From: Actinomycetota bacterium
GTDB taxonomy: Bacteria > Actinomycetota > Acidimicrobiia > Acidimicrobiales > Ilumatobacteraceae
Direction: 5' to 3'
DNA length: 64,000 nucleotides
Assembly: GCA_009702045.1 (NCBI GenBank)
Contig: WLIV01000001.1
Location: 1 to 64,000 of the forward strand
Position 1 is the stretch's first letter; every line of letters begins with the position of its first letter. Shown here one piece after another: positions 49,979-59,762 of this stretch. The notes under the pieces were generated by a model. That model ran no database searches, was not told where the DNA came from, and saw nothing but the letters and a program-made list of their open reading frames with translations. The translations under genes were made by a program, and so were the position numbers.

Positions 49979-51157
49979 TCAGAGCCGTTCGATGATCGTG
50001 CCGGTACCCAAACCGCCGCCGCAGCACATGCTCACGAGGCCGTAACGGCCGCCGGTGCGCTCGAGTTCGTACAGCGCCTTGGTGAGCAGGAACCCGCCGG
50101 TGGCACCCAGCGGGTGGCCGAGAGCGATTGCGCCGCCGTTCGGGTTCACCTTCGACGGGTCGGCGTTGACCGCCTTCTGGTACGCCAGCACGACAGAAGC
50201 AAACGCCTCGTTGATCTCGAACGTGTCGATGTCGTCGATGCTGAGGCCGGTGCGGGCGAGCATCTTCTGCGTGGCATCGATCGGCCCGGTGAGCATCAAC
50301 ACCGGGTCGACGCCGACGAGGCACGTATCGACGATGCGGGCGCGTGGCTTCAGGCCGAGGGCTGCAGCCCGCTCTTCGGTCATCATCAACACGGCGCTGG
50401 CGCCATCGCTGATCTGGCTGCTGTTGCCAGCGGTGTGCACGCCGTTCGGGCGGCCGACGGGCTTCAGCGTCGCTAACTTCTCGAGCGTTGTCTCGCGCAT
50501 GCCCTCGTCGCGGGCCACCGTGTGGAACGTGCCGGTGAGGTTGCCCTCTTCGTCGCGGTCGGGCGCCTCGACGGTGAGGTACTGGCCGGCGAAGCGATCC
50601 TCGGCCCATGCCTGGGCGGCGCGCTGCTGGCTGGCAAGGGCGAACGCGTCGGTGTCGTCGCGGGTGACGTTCCAGAGATCGGCGATGCGCTCGGCACCTT
50701 CGAACTGCGAGGTCATCTCGTACTGCTCGAAGTAGGTCTTCGGAATCGGCACACCGAGGCCCAGCGCCTTGCTGCTGTTGCTGCCGATCGGCACGCGGCT
50801 CATCACTTCCACACCGCAGGACATGGCGATGTCGACGATGTCGCCCTTGATCAGCGCTGTGGCCAGGTTGGTGGCCTGCTGGCTGCTCCCGCACTGAGTG
50901 TCGACTGTGGTGGCGGCCACTGAAAGGGGCAGGCCAGCGCTGAGCCAGGCATTGCGAGTGATGTTGTAGGACTGCTCGCCAACCTGGCTGACGCAGCCAC
51001 CCACGACCTGGCCGATCGCGGCCGGGTCGATGCCGGTTCGTTCGATGATGGCCCGCTGGACCTTGGCGAGAAGCTCGCCGGGATGAAGAGAGGCGAGGCC
51101 TCCATTGCGCTTGCCGATGGGGGTGCGGACGGCGTCCACGATCACAACGTTGGTCAT
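49979..51157 (-). CDS. Acetyl-CoA acetyltransferase (thiolase)
   Basis: 392 residues. The acyl-bearing Cys is C89 in VDTQCGSSQQ, the His is in GGAIALGHPLGATGG and the second Cys in CCGGGLGTGTI. It condenses or cleaves acyl-CoAs; length and motifs fit the AtoB/FadA group, and use of Gln-Cys-Gly-Ser-Ser resembles degradative thiolases. The N-terminal VVIVDAVRTPIGKRNG places the start at 51157. Confidence 0.92.
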   Translation of the reverse strand: MTNVVIVDAVRTPIGKRNGGLASLHPGELLAKVQRAIIERTGIDPAAIGQVVGGCVSQVGEQSYNITRNAWLSAGLPLSVAATTVDTQCGSSQQATNLATALIKGDIVDIAMSCGVEVMSRVPIGSNSSKALGLGVPIPKTYFEQYEMTSQFEGAERIADLWNVTRDDTDAFALASQQRAAQAWAEDRFAGQYLTVEAPDRDEEGNLTGTFHTVARDEGMRETTLEKLATLKPVGRPNGVHTAGNSSQISDGASAVLMMTEERAAALGLKPRARIVDTCLVGVDPVLMLTGPIDATQKMLARTGLSIDDIDTFEINEAFASVVLAYQKAVNADPSKVNPNGGAIALGHPLGATGGFLLTKALYELERTGGRYGLVSMCCGGGLGTGTIIERL

Positions 51158-51167
51158 CGCGTCAGCC

Positions 51168-51173
51168 TACGGT
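51168..51173 (+). promoter_or_regulatory. Predicted -10 of nudC
   Basis: TACGGT, seven bases, then the ATG at 51181. Leaderless geometry within the 23-bp divergent gap. Confidence 0.4.
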
Positions 51174-51180
51174 GGCGCCC

Positions 51181-51963
51181 ATGGCCAGCTTCAACCCTGC
51201 GTTGACCCCGCCGACGGGCGTCACTCAGCACCGCTTCATTCATGTCATCGGCTCGAACGTGTTCATCGATGATCGTGCTGCCGAGCCCGATTGGGCAGTG
51301 CACTTCCTGGGCATGCTCGATGGTGAAGCGTGCTGGGCGGTCGACGTGCCTGCCGGGGAAGACCCGTCGTATGGGGCAGCGGTTGATCTGTATTCACTGC
51401 ACGGCCGGACATCGGAGGTCGAGTGGGCAGTTGCTGGGCGGGCTGTGCAGCTCGCCGAGTGGTCGCGCACTCATCGATTCTGTGGTCGGTGCGGTCAACC
51501 CACCGTGCATTCCGACAACGACAGGTCGATGAGGTGCGCTGGCTGTGGGTTACTCGCCTATCCGCGTTTAGCGCCGGCGATGATCACGTTGGTCACCAAG
51601 GGTGATCCCGGCCCCGATCAGTTGGCGCTGCTGGCCCGTGGCGTGAACTTCCGGGGACCGATGTATTCGTGTCTGGCCGGCTTCGTCGAGGCCGGAGAAT
51701 CGCTGGAGCAGTCGGTGATCCGTGAGGTGCGCGAGGAGGTCGGTATCGAGGTCTCATGGCCCACGTACCAGGGCAGCCAGCCGTGGCCGTTCCCGCACAG
51801 TCTGATGATCGGTTTCCGCACTGAATGGGTGAGCGGCGAGATTGCGTGCGACCCCGCCGAGATCGTCGATGCGCAGTGGTATCGCCGCGAGGAGCTCCCC
51901 AGCATTCCGCCTGGTATCTCCATCGCCCGCAAACTGATCGACGCCTGGCTCCACGAGGGCTGA
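51181..51963 (+). CDS. nudC: NAD(H) pyrophosphatase / RNA deNADding enzyme
   Basis: 260 residues. The four-Cys zinc site is FCGRCGQPTVHSDNDRSMRC with a following C-G. The Nudix box is GFVEAGESLEQSVIREVREE with the last residues V-G. The NudC-specific SQPWPFPHSLM motif is present. It hydrolyses NADH and removes NAD caps from RNA. Start at the ATG 51181 is supported by the -10. Confidence 0.93.
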   Translation: MASFNPALTPPTGVTQHRFIHVIGSNVFIDDRAAEPDWAVHFLGMLDGEACWAVDVPAGEDPSYGAAVDLYSLHGRTSEVEWAVAGRAVQLAEWSRTHRFCGRCGQPTVHSDNDRSMRCAGCGLLAYPRLAPAMITLVTKGDPGPDQLALLARGVNFRGPMYSCLAGFVEAGESLEQSVIREVREEVGIEVSWPTYQGSQPWPFPHSLMIGFRTEWVSGEIACDPAEIVDAQWYRREELPSIPPGISIARKLIDAWLHEG

Positions 51964-51980
51964 GACGGGTCCGGCCGGTG

Positions 51981-52340
51981 TCAGCGGGCGCAGTTGATGC
52001 ACTTGGTGGCGGCGGGCAGCACCAGCAGACGCTCGACGCCGATGAACTCCTTGCACACCTCGCACACGCCGTACCCCGGTTCGTCCATCCGGGTGAGGCT
52101 CATCAATAACGCTGTCCGGTCATCCTTGGCCTGACGCAGCAAGGCGCTCACCTGCGATCGCTCGAACGCGATGGTGGAGCCTTCGGGATCATGCTCGTCG
52201 TCGGTGTTCACCAACGACTGACCGGCGACGATGTCGTCGAAACTGCGAGCGAGCGCGGAGATCTGCTGCTCGAGGGTCTGGAGTTCTGCCATGGCCGCAC
52301 CGCGAAGCGCGCAGCGTTCGCGCAGGGTAATTTCGCGCAT
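51981..52340 (-). CDS. DksA/TraR-type zinc-finger protein
   Basis: 119 residues. The N-terminal part is coiled coil (about 15-80), and the C-terminal C-x2-C...C-x2-C zinc finger is CEVC and CINC. The coiled-coil tip lacks the Asp-Ala-Asp pair of DksA, having DDEHDPEG instead, so RNA-polymerase control is likely but ppGpp cooperation is doubtful. It begins 3 bp after the stop of the S9 peptidase gene, making a two-gene operon. Confidence 0.82.
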   Translation of the reverse strand: MREITLRERCALRGAAMAELQTLEQQISALARSFDDIVAGQSLVNTDDEHDPEGSTIAFERSQVSALLRQAKDDRTALLMSLTRMDEPGYGVCEVCKEFIGVERLLVLPAATKCINCAR

Positions 52341-52342
52341 GC

Positions 52343-54358
52343 TCAGCGGAGCTTGTCGCAGAACCAGTCGAGGATGATCTCGGCGCGCTGACGGCGATGG
52401 ACGGGTGAACCACTGCGTGACAGCTCGTGGCTCTCACCGGGGAATCGGTAGAACGTGACGTCTTTGCCGAGTAGTCGCAGCGCGACGAACAGTTCCTCGG
52501 CCTGGCTGATCGGGCAGCGCAGGTCGTTCTCACTGTGGATCAAGAGCATCGGGCAGGTGATGTCGCGCACCCGTCGGATCGGCGACATGGCCACGTACTG
52601 GTCGGGTGCGTCAAGGTGGTTGGGACCGACCTCGACCCGGAAGACCGTGGAGATATCGCTGGTGTACTCCTCCGTGTAGAGGTTGTTCACCGAGCGTTCG
52701 CTGCAGATGCCCTTGAACCGGTGGCTGAACCGACCGGCGAGCTCGGTGGCCATGTAGCCGCCGTAGCTGCCACCCTGCATACCCACGCGCTGAGGATCGC
52801 AGAACGGGTAGCGAGCAAGTGCGGTGTCGAGTACTGCCATCACGTCATCGACGTCGGCACCGCCCCAGCCGGTGCCCGGGCTGACGTGATGCTGGCTCCC
52901 CATGATGGCCTGCCCCCACGACTGCTCGCGGCCCGAGCCACCGCGCGGGTTGCTCATTAGCACGACAAAACCGGCGGCCGCTTGCAACTGCGCCTCATCG
53001 AAGAACGACTCGCCGTACTGTGTGTGCGGTCCGCCGTGCACGTTCAACACCACGGGGTAGCGCTTCTCGGGATCGAAACCGGCGGGTCGCATGATCCAGG
53101 TATCGATCTCGCCAGAGCCGTCGGTACATGGCACGGCGAAGCGCTCCCAGCTGAAGGGCTGTGCGAGCGCGCGGTAGGCCTCGGCGAACGACGTCAGTCG
53201 TCGCGGGCCACCCTCGGCGACCACGAACACGTCCGGCAGTTCGTCGACAGCAGAGGCGATGTAGGCGATGGTGCCGCCCGCTGCGTCGGCGGCCTTCACC
53301 GTGATCGCGCCCGAGGTGACCGGCAGCGTGCCGGATCCGTCGGTGGGTACGCGGTACAGGTGGGTCTGCCCGCGGTCCTCGGCTGTGCTGAGCAGCGTGT
53401 GGTCATCGAGCCAGATTGGCGCCACCGTGCCTGCCGTCGTCTCAAAGGTGCGGTCGAATCCTGCGCTGACGAATCGGTGGGCACCATCTCGTGAACGGTC
53501 GACCACCCCGACCTTTGCGTTCTGGGGAGCGGAGCTGGGGTCGTCGTAGCCGAGGAAGGCAACCTGTGTGCCTGATGGTGCTGCTGTCGCCGCAGAGTAG
53601 ACACCGGTCTGGTGCGTGACCGCTTGGATCCGGTTGTCGAGCGAGACGACGTGTACGTCGCACGCGAAATCGAGATCCCACGTGTCGTGGCGAGCAGCAG
53701 AGGTCACGATCGCGGATGAGTCCGCAGTCCACGACACGCCGCTGTGCTGGAACTCGCCAGGGGTGAGGTTGCGCGGCGAGGCGGTGCCGTCAGCGGGCAC
53801 CACGTAGAGATGCGCGGGCCGGTCGTAGACCCAGCCTTCGCCGTTGAGTTGGGTGAGGAACCGTTCGATCTTTCGTGGCGCCTGCCAACTGGTGTCTCCG
53901 TCCTCGGCGCCGGGTACGCCGTAGCGCTCATCGGGTGTACGGCTGACGAAACCGATCCAGCGGCCATCGGGACTGAAGCGCACGTCGCCCGCCCCGTCCT
54001 TCATGGTGGCAATGACACGGGTTTCGCCGGGGGTGCCGAACGGCAGCACATGCAATGTGGTCTCGCGTGTGCGTTGGCTGCGTTTGGAGGTGAACGCCAG
54101 GCTGGTGCCATCGGGGCTCCAGGCCGGGTCGCCGTCGTGCTCGCCTCCGGTGATCGGCCGTGGTGCGCTGCTCCCGTCAGCGTTGGCGACCCAGATCTGC
54201 GAGTAGTACTCGTTCTTGATCAGGTCGACGCGGGTGACCACGAAGGCGACGTGGCGGCCGTCGGGCGACACTGCGGGCGCCGACGCCTGGACGAGGTTGC
54301 CGATGACGCGCTCAGCAATGACGGCATGCGCGCTGTGGCGGCTGATCTGCTCTGACAT
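52343..54358 (-). CDS. S9 (dipeptidyl/acylaminoacyl-peptidase type) serine peptidase
   Basis: 671 residues from an ATG at 54358. The first 400 residues are propeller repeats with V-S-P-D-G-type motifs (AVSPDGRHVAF, AWSPDGTSLAF, RFSPDGRWIGF). The catalytic domain has VHGGPHTQYG, the Ser in GMQGGSYGGYMATELAG, Asp in LIHSENDLRCP and His in FPGESHELSRSG. No signal peptide. It probably releases dipeptides or acylated residues in the cytoplasm. Confidence 0.88.
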   Translation of the reverse strand: MSEQISRHSAHAVIAERVIGNLVQASAPAVSPDGRHVAFVVTRVDLIKNEYYSQIWVANADGSSAPRPITGGEHDGDPAWSPDGTSLAFTSKRSQRTRETTLHVLPFGTPGETRVIATMKDGAGDVRFSPDGRWIGFVSRTPDERYGVPGAEDGDTSWQAPRKIERFLTQLNGEGWVYDRPAHLYVVPADGTASPRNLTPGEFQHSGVSWTADSSAIVTSAARHDTWDLDFACDVHVVSLDNRIQAVTHQTGVYSAATAAPSGTQVAFLGYDDPSSAPQNAKVGVVDRSRDGAHRFVSAGFDRTFETTAGTVAPIWLDDHTLLSTAEDRGQTHLYRVPTDGSGTLPVTSGAITVKAADAAGGTIAYIASAVDELPDVFVVAEGGPRRLTSFAEAYRALAQPFSWERFAVPCTDGSGEIDTWIMRPAGFDPEKRYPVVLNVHGGPHTQYGESFFDEAQLQAAAGFVVLMSNPRGGSGREQSWGQAIMGSQHHVSPGTGWGGADVDDVMAVLDTALARYPFCDPQRVGMQGGSYGGYMATELAGRFSHRFKGICSERSVNNLYTEEYTSDISTVFRVEVGPNHLDAPDQYVAMSPIRRVRDITCPMLLIHSENDLRCPISQAEELFVALRLLGKDVTFYRFPGESHELSRSGSPVHRRQRAEIILDWFCDKLR

Positions 54359-54423
54359 TTCCCTCAGGGTACTTCGTGCTGCGGGGCAGTCGATCAGCTG
54401 GCAGTTGTGACACCATCGCGACG

Positions 54424-55152
54424 ATGGAACCGAATGACCTCCTCGTCCACCTGGCCCGCGACGGTGGCGACTTCGCCGAAGCCTGTGTTGCTGCCGGCAT
54501 GGACAGCGAGGTGTCCAGCTGTCCCGGTTGGACGATCTCCGACCTGATGTGGCACCTGGCCGAGGTGCACTACTTCTGGCGCACCATCGTCGCCGAACAG
54601 CGCGCGACATGGGAGGGGTACGAGCAACCGGAACGACCGGCCGATGCTGATCTTCCCGAGTTCTTCCGGAACGGCCTCGAAGCGATCGTCACCGTGCTGG
54701 CTGCTGCTCACCCTCAGCAGGCCAACTGGACGTGGTCGCGCCAGCGTGACGCGGGCTTCGTGATGCGACGGATGGCCCATGAGACCGCCATGCACCTGTG
54801 GGATGCGCGACACGCCGGGGATCGTGAACGGGCGATCGACGCGGCACTGGCCAGCGATGGCATCGACGAGTTCCTCGACCACTTCCTCAGTGGCGACGCC
54901 GGCACCACCGACGAGGTCGCTGGCAGCGTGCACCTGCACTGCACTGATGTACCTGGCGAGTGGACCATCCGTCCTGCGGATGGTGGCGTGTTCTCGCTCA
55001 CGCGTGAGCACGCCAAGGGCGACGCGGCGATGCGTGGTCCGGCGAGCGATCTTCTGCTGGTCCTGTGGCGGCGACGCCCGACGGACACGATCGACGTCAT
55101 TGGCGACGTGGGGGTGGCGGAGCGTTTCGTCGCTCACTCTTCGTTGGAGTGA
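54424..55152 (+). CDS. Mycothiol-dependent maleylpyruvate isomerase-like (DinB-fold) protein
   Basis: 242 residues. SSCPGWTISDLMWHLAEVHYFW and MRRMAHETAMHLWDARH carry the metal His and aromatic residues of the DinB/MDMPI fold (TIGR03083 type). The C-terminal part has VHLHCTDVPGEWTI, a separate lipid-binding-like domain. Uses mycothiol, consistent with mca at 47.5 kb. Substrate unknown. Confidence 0.82.
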   Translation: MEPNDLLVHLARDGGDFAEACVAAGMDSEVSSCPGWTISDLMWHLAEVHYFWRTIVAEQRATWEGYEQPERPADADLPEFFRNGLEAIVTVLAAAHPQQANWTWSRQRDAGFVMRRMAHETAMHLWDARHAGDRERAIDAALASDGIDEFLDHFLSGDAGTTDEVAGSVHLHCTDVPGEWTIRPADGGVFSLTREHAKGDAAMRGPASDLLLVLWRRRPTDTIDVIGDVGVAERFVAHSSLE

Positions 55153-55154
55153 GC

Positions 55155-55721
55155 TCAGCCGGAGCGTGGCAGGTCGAGGTGACTGAGTCGCTCATTGAGG
55201 AGGGCGGCCAGTTGATCGACGTCGATCTGCCCGTTCTCGTCTGGTGGGTCTGTAACGGCGGACGCACTTTCAGGGGAGGGCGGAGCGGCAACCGCAGGCG
55301 CCTCGACCAACGGCACCTGGGTAGTGACCGGCTCGAACGACGCCAGCTTGATCGTGGCTCGTTCGAGCGTCGGCAACTCAGCAGTGATGTCGCGGTGATC
55401 GTTGAGCCGCGGGAGTTCGGTGGTGACCGGCGACGGCGAGGTGCTGGTTCGCTGCTGCAGACGGGCAAGACCGCTGCGCAGCTCGATCAACTGTTGTTCG
55501 GTACGGTCGGCGTCGGCGGCACCACGGCGTTGTGCGGAGTCGAGGCGGTCGATGCGGAGTGCGAGGTCGTGGAGTTCCTGCTGTAGCTCCAGGATTCGCC
55601 GGTCGGACTCCTTGTTGGAGGTCTGCAACTCGTGGCGCACATCGGCCAGCCGCAGGTCGACCGCCTCCAGGACCGAGCGCACAAGGCGTTCGATCTTGTC
55701 GTCGGTGGAAGCGTCGCTCAT
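55155..55721 (-). CDS. Coiled-coil protein of the conservon neighbourhood
   Basis: 188 residues from an ATG at 55721. The first 100 residues are predicted coiled coil (LVRSVLEAVDLRLADVRHEL onwards, with heptads of L/I). The rest is disordered, Pro/Thr/Ser-rich, ending in a helix VDQLAALLNERLSHLDL. It lies 4 bp after the stop of the DUF4388-like gene and is transcribed with it. No family name. Confidence 0.65.
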   Translation of the reverse strand: MSDASTDDKIERLVRSVLEAVDLRLADVRHELQTSNKESDRRILELQQELHDLALRIDRLDSAQRRGAADADRTEQQLIELRSGLARLQQRTSTSPSPVTTELPRLNDHRDITAELPTLERATIKLASFEPVTTQVPLVEAPAVAAPPSPESASAVTDPPDENGQIDVDQLAALLNERLSHLDLPRSG

Positions 55722-55725
55722 CTCG

Positions 55726-56805
55726 TCAGCCCTTCCGACCCCTGAGCCAACTGCGCTCGGGTCCAGTGGTCTCGGCGTCATCGGCAACCGTGTGGTCGGC
55801 CATCGGCTGGTCGACGAGCATGTCGTCGACCAGGTCCCAGATGTCGGTGGCGACGCTTTGTGGCGCGCCTGTTTCGAGTGTCGCGGTGGTGGGTGTCGCC
55901 GTGCGGGTGGGCGCGATGGCCACCGATCCGGTGTCCATGTCCTTCACCGAGATCGGTGCCGTCGCCAAGCGCGGCAGCTCGGGCGGCGTGGGATCGTTGT
56001 TGATCGCCGCCAGCCCGGTCGCGGCAGCACCGGTCGAGAGGGGCGACCGCGCACCGAGCAGGGGGAGGTCGATCAGATCGGGAATCGGGGCGGACTCGCC
56101 GTTCGGCTCGGCGCCAATGCTCGAGAGGAACGCCGCCGAGTCCAGCGGGGTCAGGTCTGACAGCGCTGAGAGCGATCTGAGCGGGGTGAGCGGGGTGAGG
56201 CTCAATGCGGTGAACGTGGACACGATCGGTGCCGAGTCCGGGGTGGGCACCGAATCCATGGAGAGTTCGCCGTCGTTCACCGGCGCGGGCTCCGGTTCGG
56301 GTTCGACGACGACCGGAGGCTCCGGGGCGGCGGTGACCTCCAGCGCGACGACGGGCACTGTCCCGGTGGGGATCGGCGACCGCGCCCAGTGGTGCAGGCC
56401 GGCAGGATGGTGACGGAGAGGGAACAGCTCTGGTGTGCCGACCGGCTGGTGGGCCACGGATTCCAGCAACAGGTCAGTCGCGTGTTCGATCGTCAACTCA
56501 ACGACGTCGCGGTCGACGAGCACTTGCCGCTGGAACAGGCGGGCCAGCGAGTCGACCTCGCCGAGGTGCACCGAACCTTGCTCGAGTTGCTCGGCGGTGA
56601 GTGCTCCGCAGTTCACGAGCCGTGTCCCGACCGGGGCATCTCCCTGCTTTTCTGCGTAGTACACGCGGCCTTCCCACGAGTACAGGCGGATACGGGGGTC
56701 GAGGCCCACCGCCGCCTCGCCGGTGAATCGCTCCGAGCCGACGAGCGCGACGAATCCCCAGATGGGGTCGTTACCGCTGTATGAGCTGAGTTGGCTGCGG
56801 ATCAT
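55726..56805 (-). CDS. DUF4388-like N-terminal domain protein with a long disordered tail
   Basis: 359 residues. The first about 125 residues (FVALVGSERFTGEAAVGL, RIRLYSWEGRVYYAEKQGD, LLVDRDVVELTIEHATDLL-like) resemble the PatA-type DUF4388 domain. The remaining 230 residues are Pro/Thr/Ser-rich and acidic, with repeated short hydrophobic blocks (LTPLTPLRSL), and end in a basic tail. Likely a scaffold or signalling adaptor. Divergent from the conservon kinase. Confidence 0.65.
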   Translation of the reverse strand: MIRSQLSSYSGNDPIWGFVALVGSERFTGEAAVGLDPRIRLYSWEGRVYYAEKQGDAPVGTRLVNCGALTAEQLEQGSVHLGEVDSLARLFQRQVLVDRDVVELTIEHATDLLLESVAHQPVGTPELFPLRHHPAGLHHWARSPIPTGTVPVVALEVTAAPEPPVVVEPEPEPAPVNDGELSMDSVPTPDSAPIVSTFTALSLTPLTPLRSLSALSDLTPLDSAAFLSSIGAEPNGESAPIPDLIDLPLLGARSPLSTGAAATGLAAINNDPTPPELPRLATAPISVKDMDTGSVAIAPTRTATPTTATLETGAPQSVATDIWDLVDDMLVDQPMADHTVADDAETTGPERSWLRGRKG

Positions 56806-56992
56806 GGACCCATTCCTCCCGTGAAGAATCTCTCGGAATGGTCTTTCGACAGATCAAGTGCTGACCTTGAGGTTATTCGGAAGGAACTCTCAAGTTGGCC
56901 ACCCTGAGGACCGATGAAGTCAGGTCCAGTTCCCTCTGGTGTGACAGCGGGAGCTTCGCGAGACTTCGAGAAATCAACGGGAGGGTGAGTCG

Positions 56993-58864
56993 ATGCTTCG
57001 ACGGCTCAAAATTGGCGAACGCCTCAACATGCTGATCGCCCTGCCGCTGTTGGCGTTGGTGGCCTTCGCCACCTTGGCTTACTTCGCCGTTGATCAGGCG
57101 AGTGTGCGCGGCGACTCGTACAAGTCGCTGCGCACGGCACTCGACCTGCGCGCCGACACCAGCGCGCCTTCGGCCAACCTGCTCGAGTCGTGGGCCGAGG
57201 TGAACCGGATCGGCGTGCTCGCGGCATCACCCGACGGGTTCTCGGATTCCGGAATGAGGCGGATCCAAGATCATCTCGCGGTGATCCAGCAGTCGAGGGT
57301 GCGCTTCGAGGCGGCCATGTCGTGGTGGGCTGGCCAGCAACTCGACGAGACCACGAACCAGCAGTTGCTGCAGGTCGGTCGCGACGCTGGCACTGAGTTC
57401 TTCCAGGCGATCGACTCCAAGTTGAAGCCGGCGATCGATGCCCAGGACGCGGCGGCGGTGCTCGCGGCCGTCAGCGCGATGGAGCCGAAGTACGAGTTGC
57501 AACAGGCGGGTGTTGAACGGGCGCTGGTCTGGGCTGTGCCGGAGGTCAACGCTCGCGAGAAGAGCGCCGCCGACGACGTCACGGTGTTCCTGTTCTATGC
57601 GTCGGCGGCCACGGCGCTGCTGTTCCTGCTCTCGCTGCTGTTTTCGGTCGTGGTCCGGCGGTCGATCGTTGATCCAATTCGCGGTCTCGCAACGCGAGCC
57701 CGCTCGGTCGCCACTGAGGAGCTTCCTGCTGCAGTGCTGGCGACGCAGGAGTCGGCCTCCGTCGACGCTGTACCTCGACTGCCTCGGTTCGAGGTGGACG
57801 CCAACGACGAACTCGCCGAACTCGGCGCCAGCTTCAACGCAGTGCAGGACGTCGCGCTCGACCTCGCCGCCGAGCAGGCGATTGCCCGCCGCGTCGTGTC
57901 CGAAAACCTGGTCAACATCGCCCGTCGGAACCAGAACCTGCTGGGGCGAACCCTGGGCTTCATCTCGTCGCTCGAACAGGGCGAACGTGATGCCGAGGCG
58001 CTCGACAACCTGTTCCGCATCGACCACCTCACCACGCGAATGCGCCGGAACGCACAATCGCTCCTGGTCCTTGCGGGCGCAGAGCCGACCCAACTGTGGT
58101 CGCCGCCCGTTCCGGTCGGTGATGTTGTGCGTGCTGCCCTGTCCGAGGTGGAGAACTACAGCCAGGTAGATCTCGGCGATCTCGGTGTTGTTGGCGTGGT
58201 CGGCACTGCTGCCGGCGACGTCTCGCACCTCCTTGCCGAGTTGCTGGAGAATGCCACGAGCTTCTCGCCGCCGACGAGTGTGGTGAGCGTCGCCGGTCGT
58301 ACCGTGGCCGACGGACATCAGCTGGCGATCTTCGACTACGGCCTTGGAATGGCGCCGGACGAACTTCTTGCCGCCAACCGGCGGCTCAATCAGGTGGCTG
58401 CCTTCGATCGGGAGAGCAACAAGCTGCTTGGCTTCCAGGTGGTTGCTCGGCTCGCCGCTCGCCACGACATCAAGGTGATGCTCACCACGACGCCCGGCGG
58501 TCAGGGCGTCACCGCGGTCGTGCGACTGCCGAGGTCGATACTCGTGGCCCCTGACACCGGGTCGGCCGACGGCACTCCGCTGGCGGACATACCGAGTGCT
58601 GCGCAGCGCCTCAGTGAGCCGCTGCCGTTGATCGCTGGAACCCCGGCGCCGACGGTGCTCCCTTTGGCTGGGAGCGCGTCGGAGGCACCCCCGACGATCG
58701 CCCCTGCCGCGCTCACCAAGCGCGTGCCCGGCGCGCAATTGCCCCAGCCGACTGCCATCGACGACGTTGGCCCCCCGGTGCGTTCTGCCGACGATGTGCG
58801 CAGCACGCTCGCCAGTCTGCAGCGCGGTCTCGACCGCGGCCGCCAGCAGACCGACGAAGACTGA
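56993..58864 (+). CDS. cvnA: Conservon sensor histidine kinase-like protein (CvnA)
   Basis: 623 residues. One membrane helix at about 12-32, an extracytoplasmic helical domain, a second membrane helix at about 198-222, then HAMP-like and coupling helices, and a GHKL ATPase domain with LLAELLENATSFSPPTSVV (N box) and DYGLGMAPDELLAANRR (G box). The long Pro/Ala tail is disordered. GGGAGG-type ribosome site precedes the ATG. In conservons the CvnA kinase works with roadblock, DUF742 and GTPase proteins at the membrane. Confidence 0.88.
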   Translation: MLRRLKIGERLNMLIALPLLALVAFATLAYFAVDQASVRGDSYKSLRTALDLRADTSAPSANLLESWAEVNRIGVLAASPDGFSDSGMRRIQDHLAVIQQSRVRFEAAMSWWAGQQLDETTNQQLLQVGRDAGTEFFQAIDSKLKPAIDAQDAAAVLAAVSAMEPKYELQQAGVERALVWAVPEVNAREKSAADDVTVFLFYASAATALLFLLSLLFSVVVRRSIVDPIRGLATRARSVATEELPAAVLATQESASVDAVPRLPRFEVDANDELAELGASFNAVQDVALDLAAEQAIARRVVSENLVNIARRNQNLLGRTLGFISSLEQGERDAEALDNLFRIDHLTTRMRRNAQSLLVLAGAEPTQLWSPPVPVGDVVRAALSEVENYSQVDLGDLGVVGVVGTAAGDVSHLLAELLENATSFSPPTSVVSVAGRTVADGHQLAIFDYGLGMAPDELLAANRRLNQVAAFDRESNKLLGFQVVARLAARHDIKVMLTTTPGGQGVTAVVRLPRSILVAPDTGSADGTPLADIPSAAQRLSEPLPLIAGTPAPTVLPLAGSASEAPPTIAPAALTKRVPGAQLPQPTAIDDVGPPVRSADDVRSTLASLQRGLDRGRQQTDED

Positions 58865-58900
58865 CGCCCGGATTCGACGGGACGAGGAGCAACGAACCGC

Positions 58901-59323
58901 ATGGCACTTTCCGAGAAAGCCGACAACGTCAACTGGCTGATGGCCAATTTTGTACGTACTACACCCGGCGTCGAGCAGGCGCTGGCGGTCTCGTCCGACG
59001 GTCTGCTCATTGCGTTGAGTACGGCGTTGGACCGTGCGTCGGCAGACAAGTTGGCAGCGGTCATTACCGGGATGCGCTCCCTCGCGCACGGTGCAGCGGG
59101 TGAGCTTGCCATGGGCCGCGTGATGCAGGTGCTGGTCGAGATGGCGAGCGGCTATCTGTTCGTGGCATCGATCTCTGACGGGTCGACGCTTGGTGTTGCC
59201 GCGGCCCGCGATTGCGATCTTGGGCTGGTGGGCTTCGAAATTGCGCTGCTGGTAGAACGAGTTGGTACGCAGTTGACGCCAGCGCTCGTCACGGAACTGA
59301 AGAACTCGATGGTCGCGGTGTGA
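58901..59323 (+). CDS. cvnB: Roadblock/LC7 protein (CvnB)
   Basis: 140 residues. VNWLMANFVRTTPGVEQALAV starts the Roadblock/LC7 fold, and MASGYLFVASISDGSTLGVAA is its second core strand pair. Roadblock proteins act as GTPase activators or scaffolds for the small GTPase of the cluster. GAGGAG lies upstream of the ATG. Confidence 0.9.
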   Translation: MALSEKADNVNWLMANFVRTTPGVEQALAVSSDGLLIALSTALDRASADKLAAVITGMRSLAHGAAGELAMGRVMQVLVEMASGYLFVASISDGSTLGVAAARDCDLGLVGFEIALLVERVGTQLTPALVTELKNSMVAV

Positions 59324-59324
59324 C

Positions 59325-59762
59325 ATGGGGGTGACGTACGATCTGGACGCGACCGTGCCGCTTGTGCGTCCGTTCATCGGTCGTGGCCGCCCGCTCGCAC
59401 CGGTCACATCGGATCCTTCGCATGGCCCGGACAACCGGGTACGGGCGTATGCGATGACCGGCGGCCGCTCACGCGCATCCAGGCACCTCGAGTTCGAAAC
59501 GATGCTGCGCACGACGGCCACAGGGTGCGACGCCGTCGCTGCGCTGAAGTTCGAGCGGGCGGACATCGTTCGCCACTGCCAGACCGGCGCCTTGTCAGTG
59601 GCGGAGCTGTCCGCGACACTTCGAATTCCCATCGGTGTCGTCCGCGTCGTCGCCGCCGATCTGTTGGCCGAAGGGCTACTGGAAGCGTTCCAAGCGAGCG
59701 AACACATCGCTGACGACGTGCTCCTGATCACAAGGTTGATCGCCGGTGTTCGTGCACTCTGA
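59325..59762 (+). CDS. cvnC: DUF742 protein (CvnC)
   Basis: 145 residues. RVRAYAMTGGRSRASRHLEFETM and the winged-helix-like C terminus (RADIVRHCQTGALSVAELSA, IPIGVVRVVAADLLAEGLL) match DUF742 proteins of conservons. It begins 1 bp after cvnB and overlaps the GTPase gene by 17 bp. It bridges the roadblock protein and the GTPase. Confidence 0.87.
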   Translation: MGVTYDLDATVPLVRPFIGRGRPLAPVTSDPSHGPDNRVRAYAMTGGRSRASRHLEFETMLRTTATGCDAVAALKFERADIVRHCQTGALSVAELSATLRIPIGVVRVVAADLLAEGLLEAFQASEHIADDVLLITRLIAGVRAL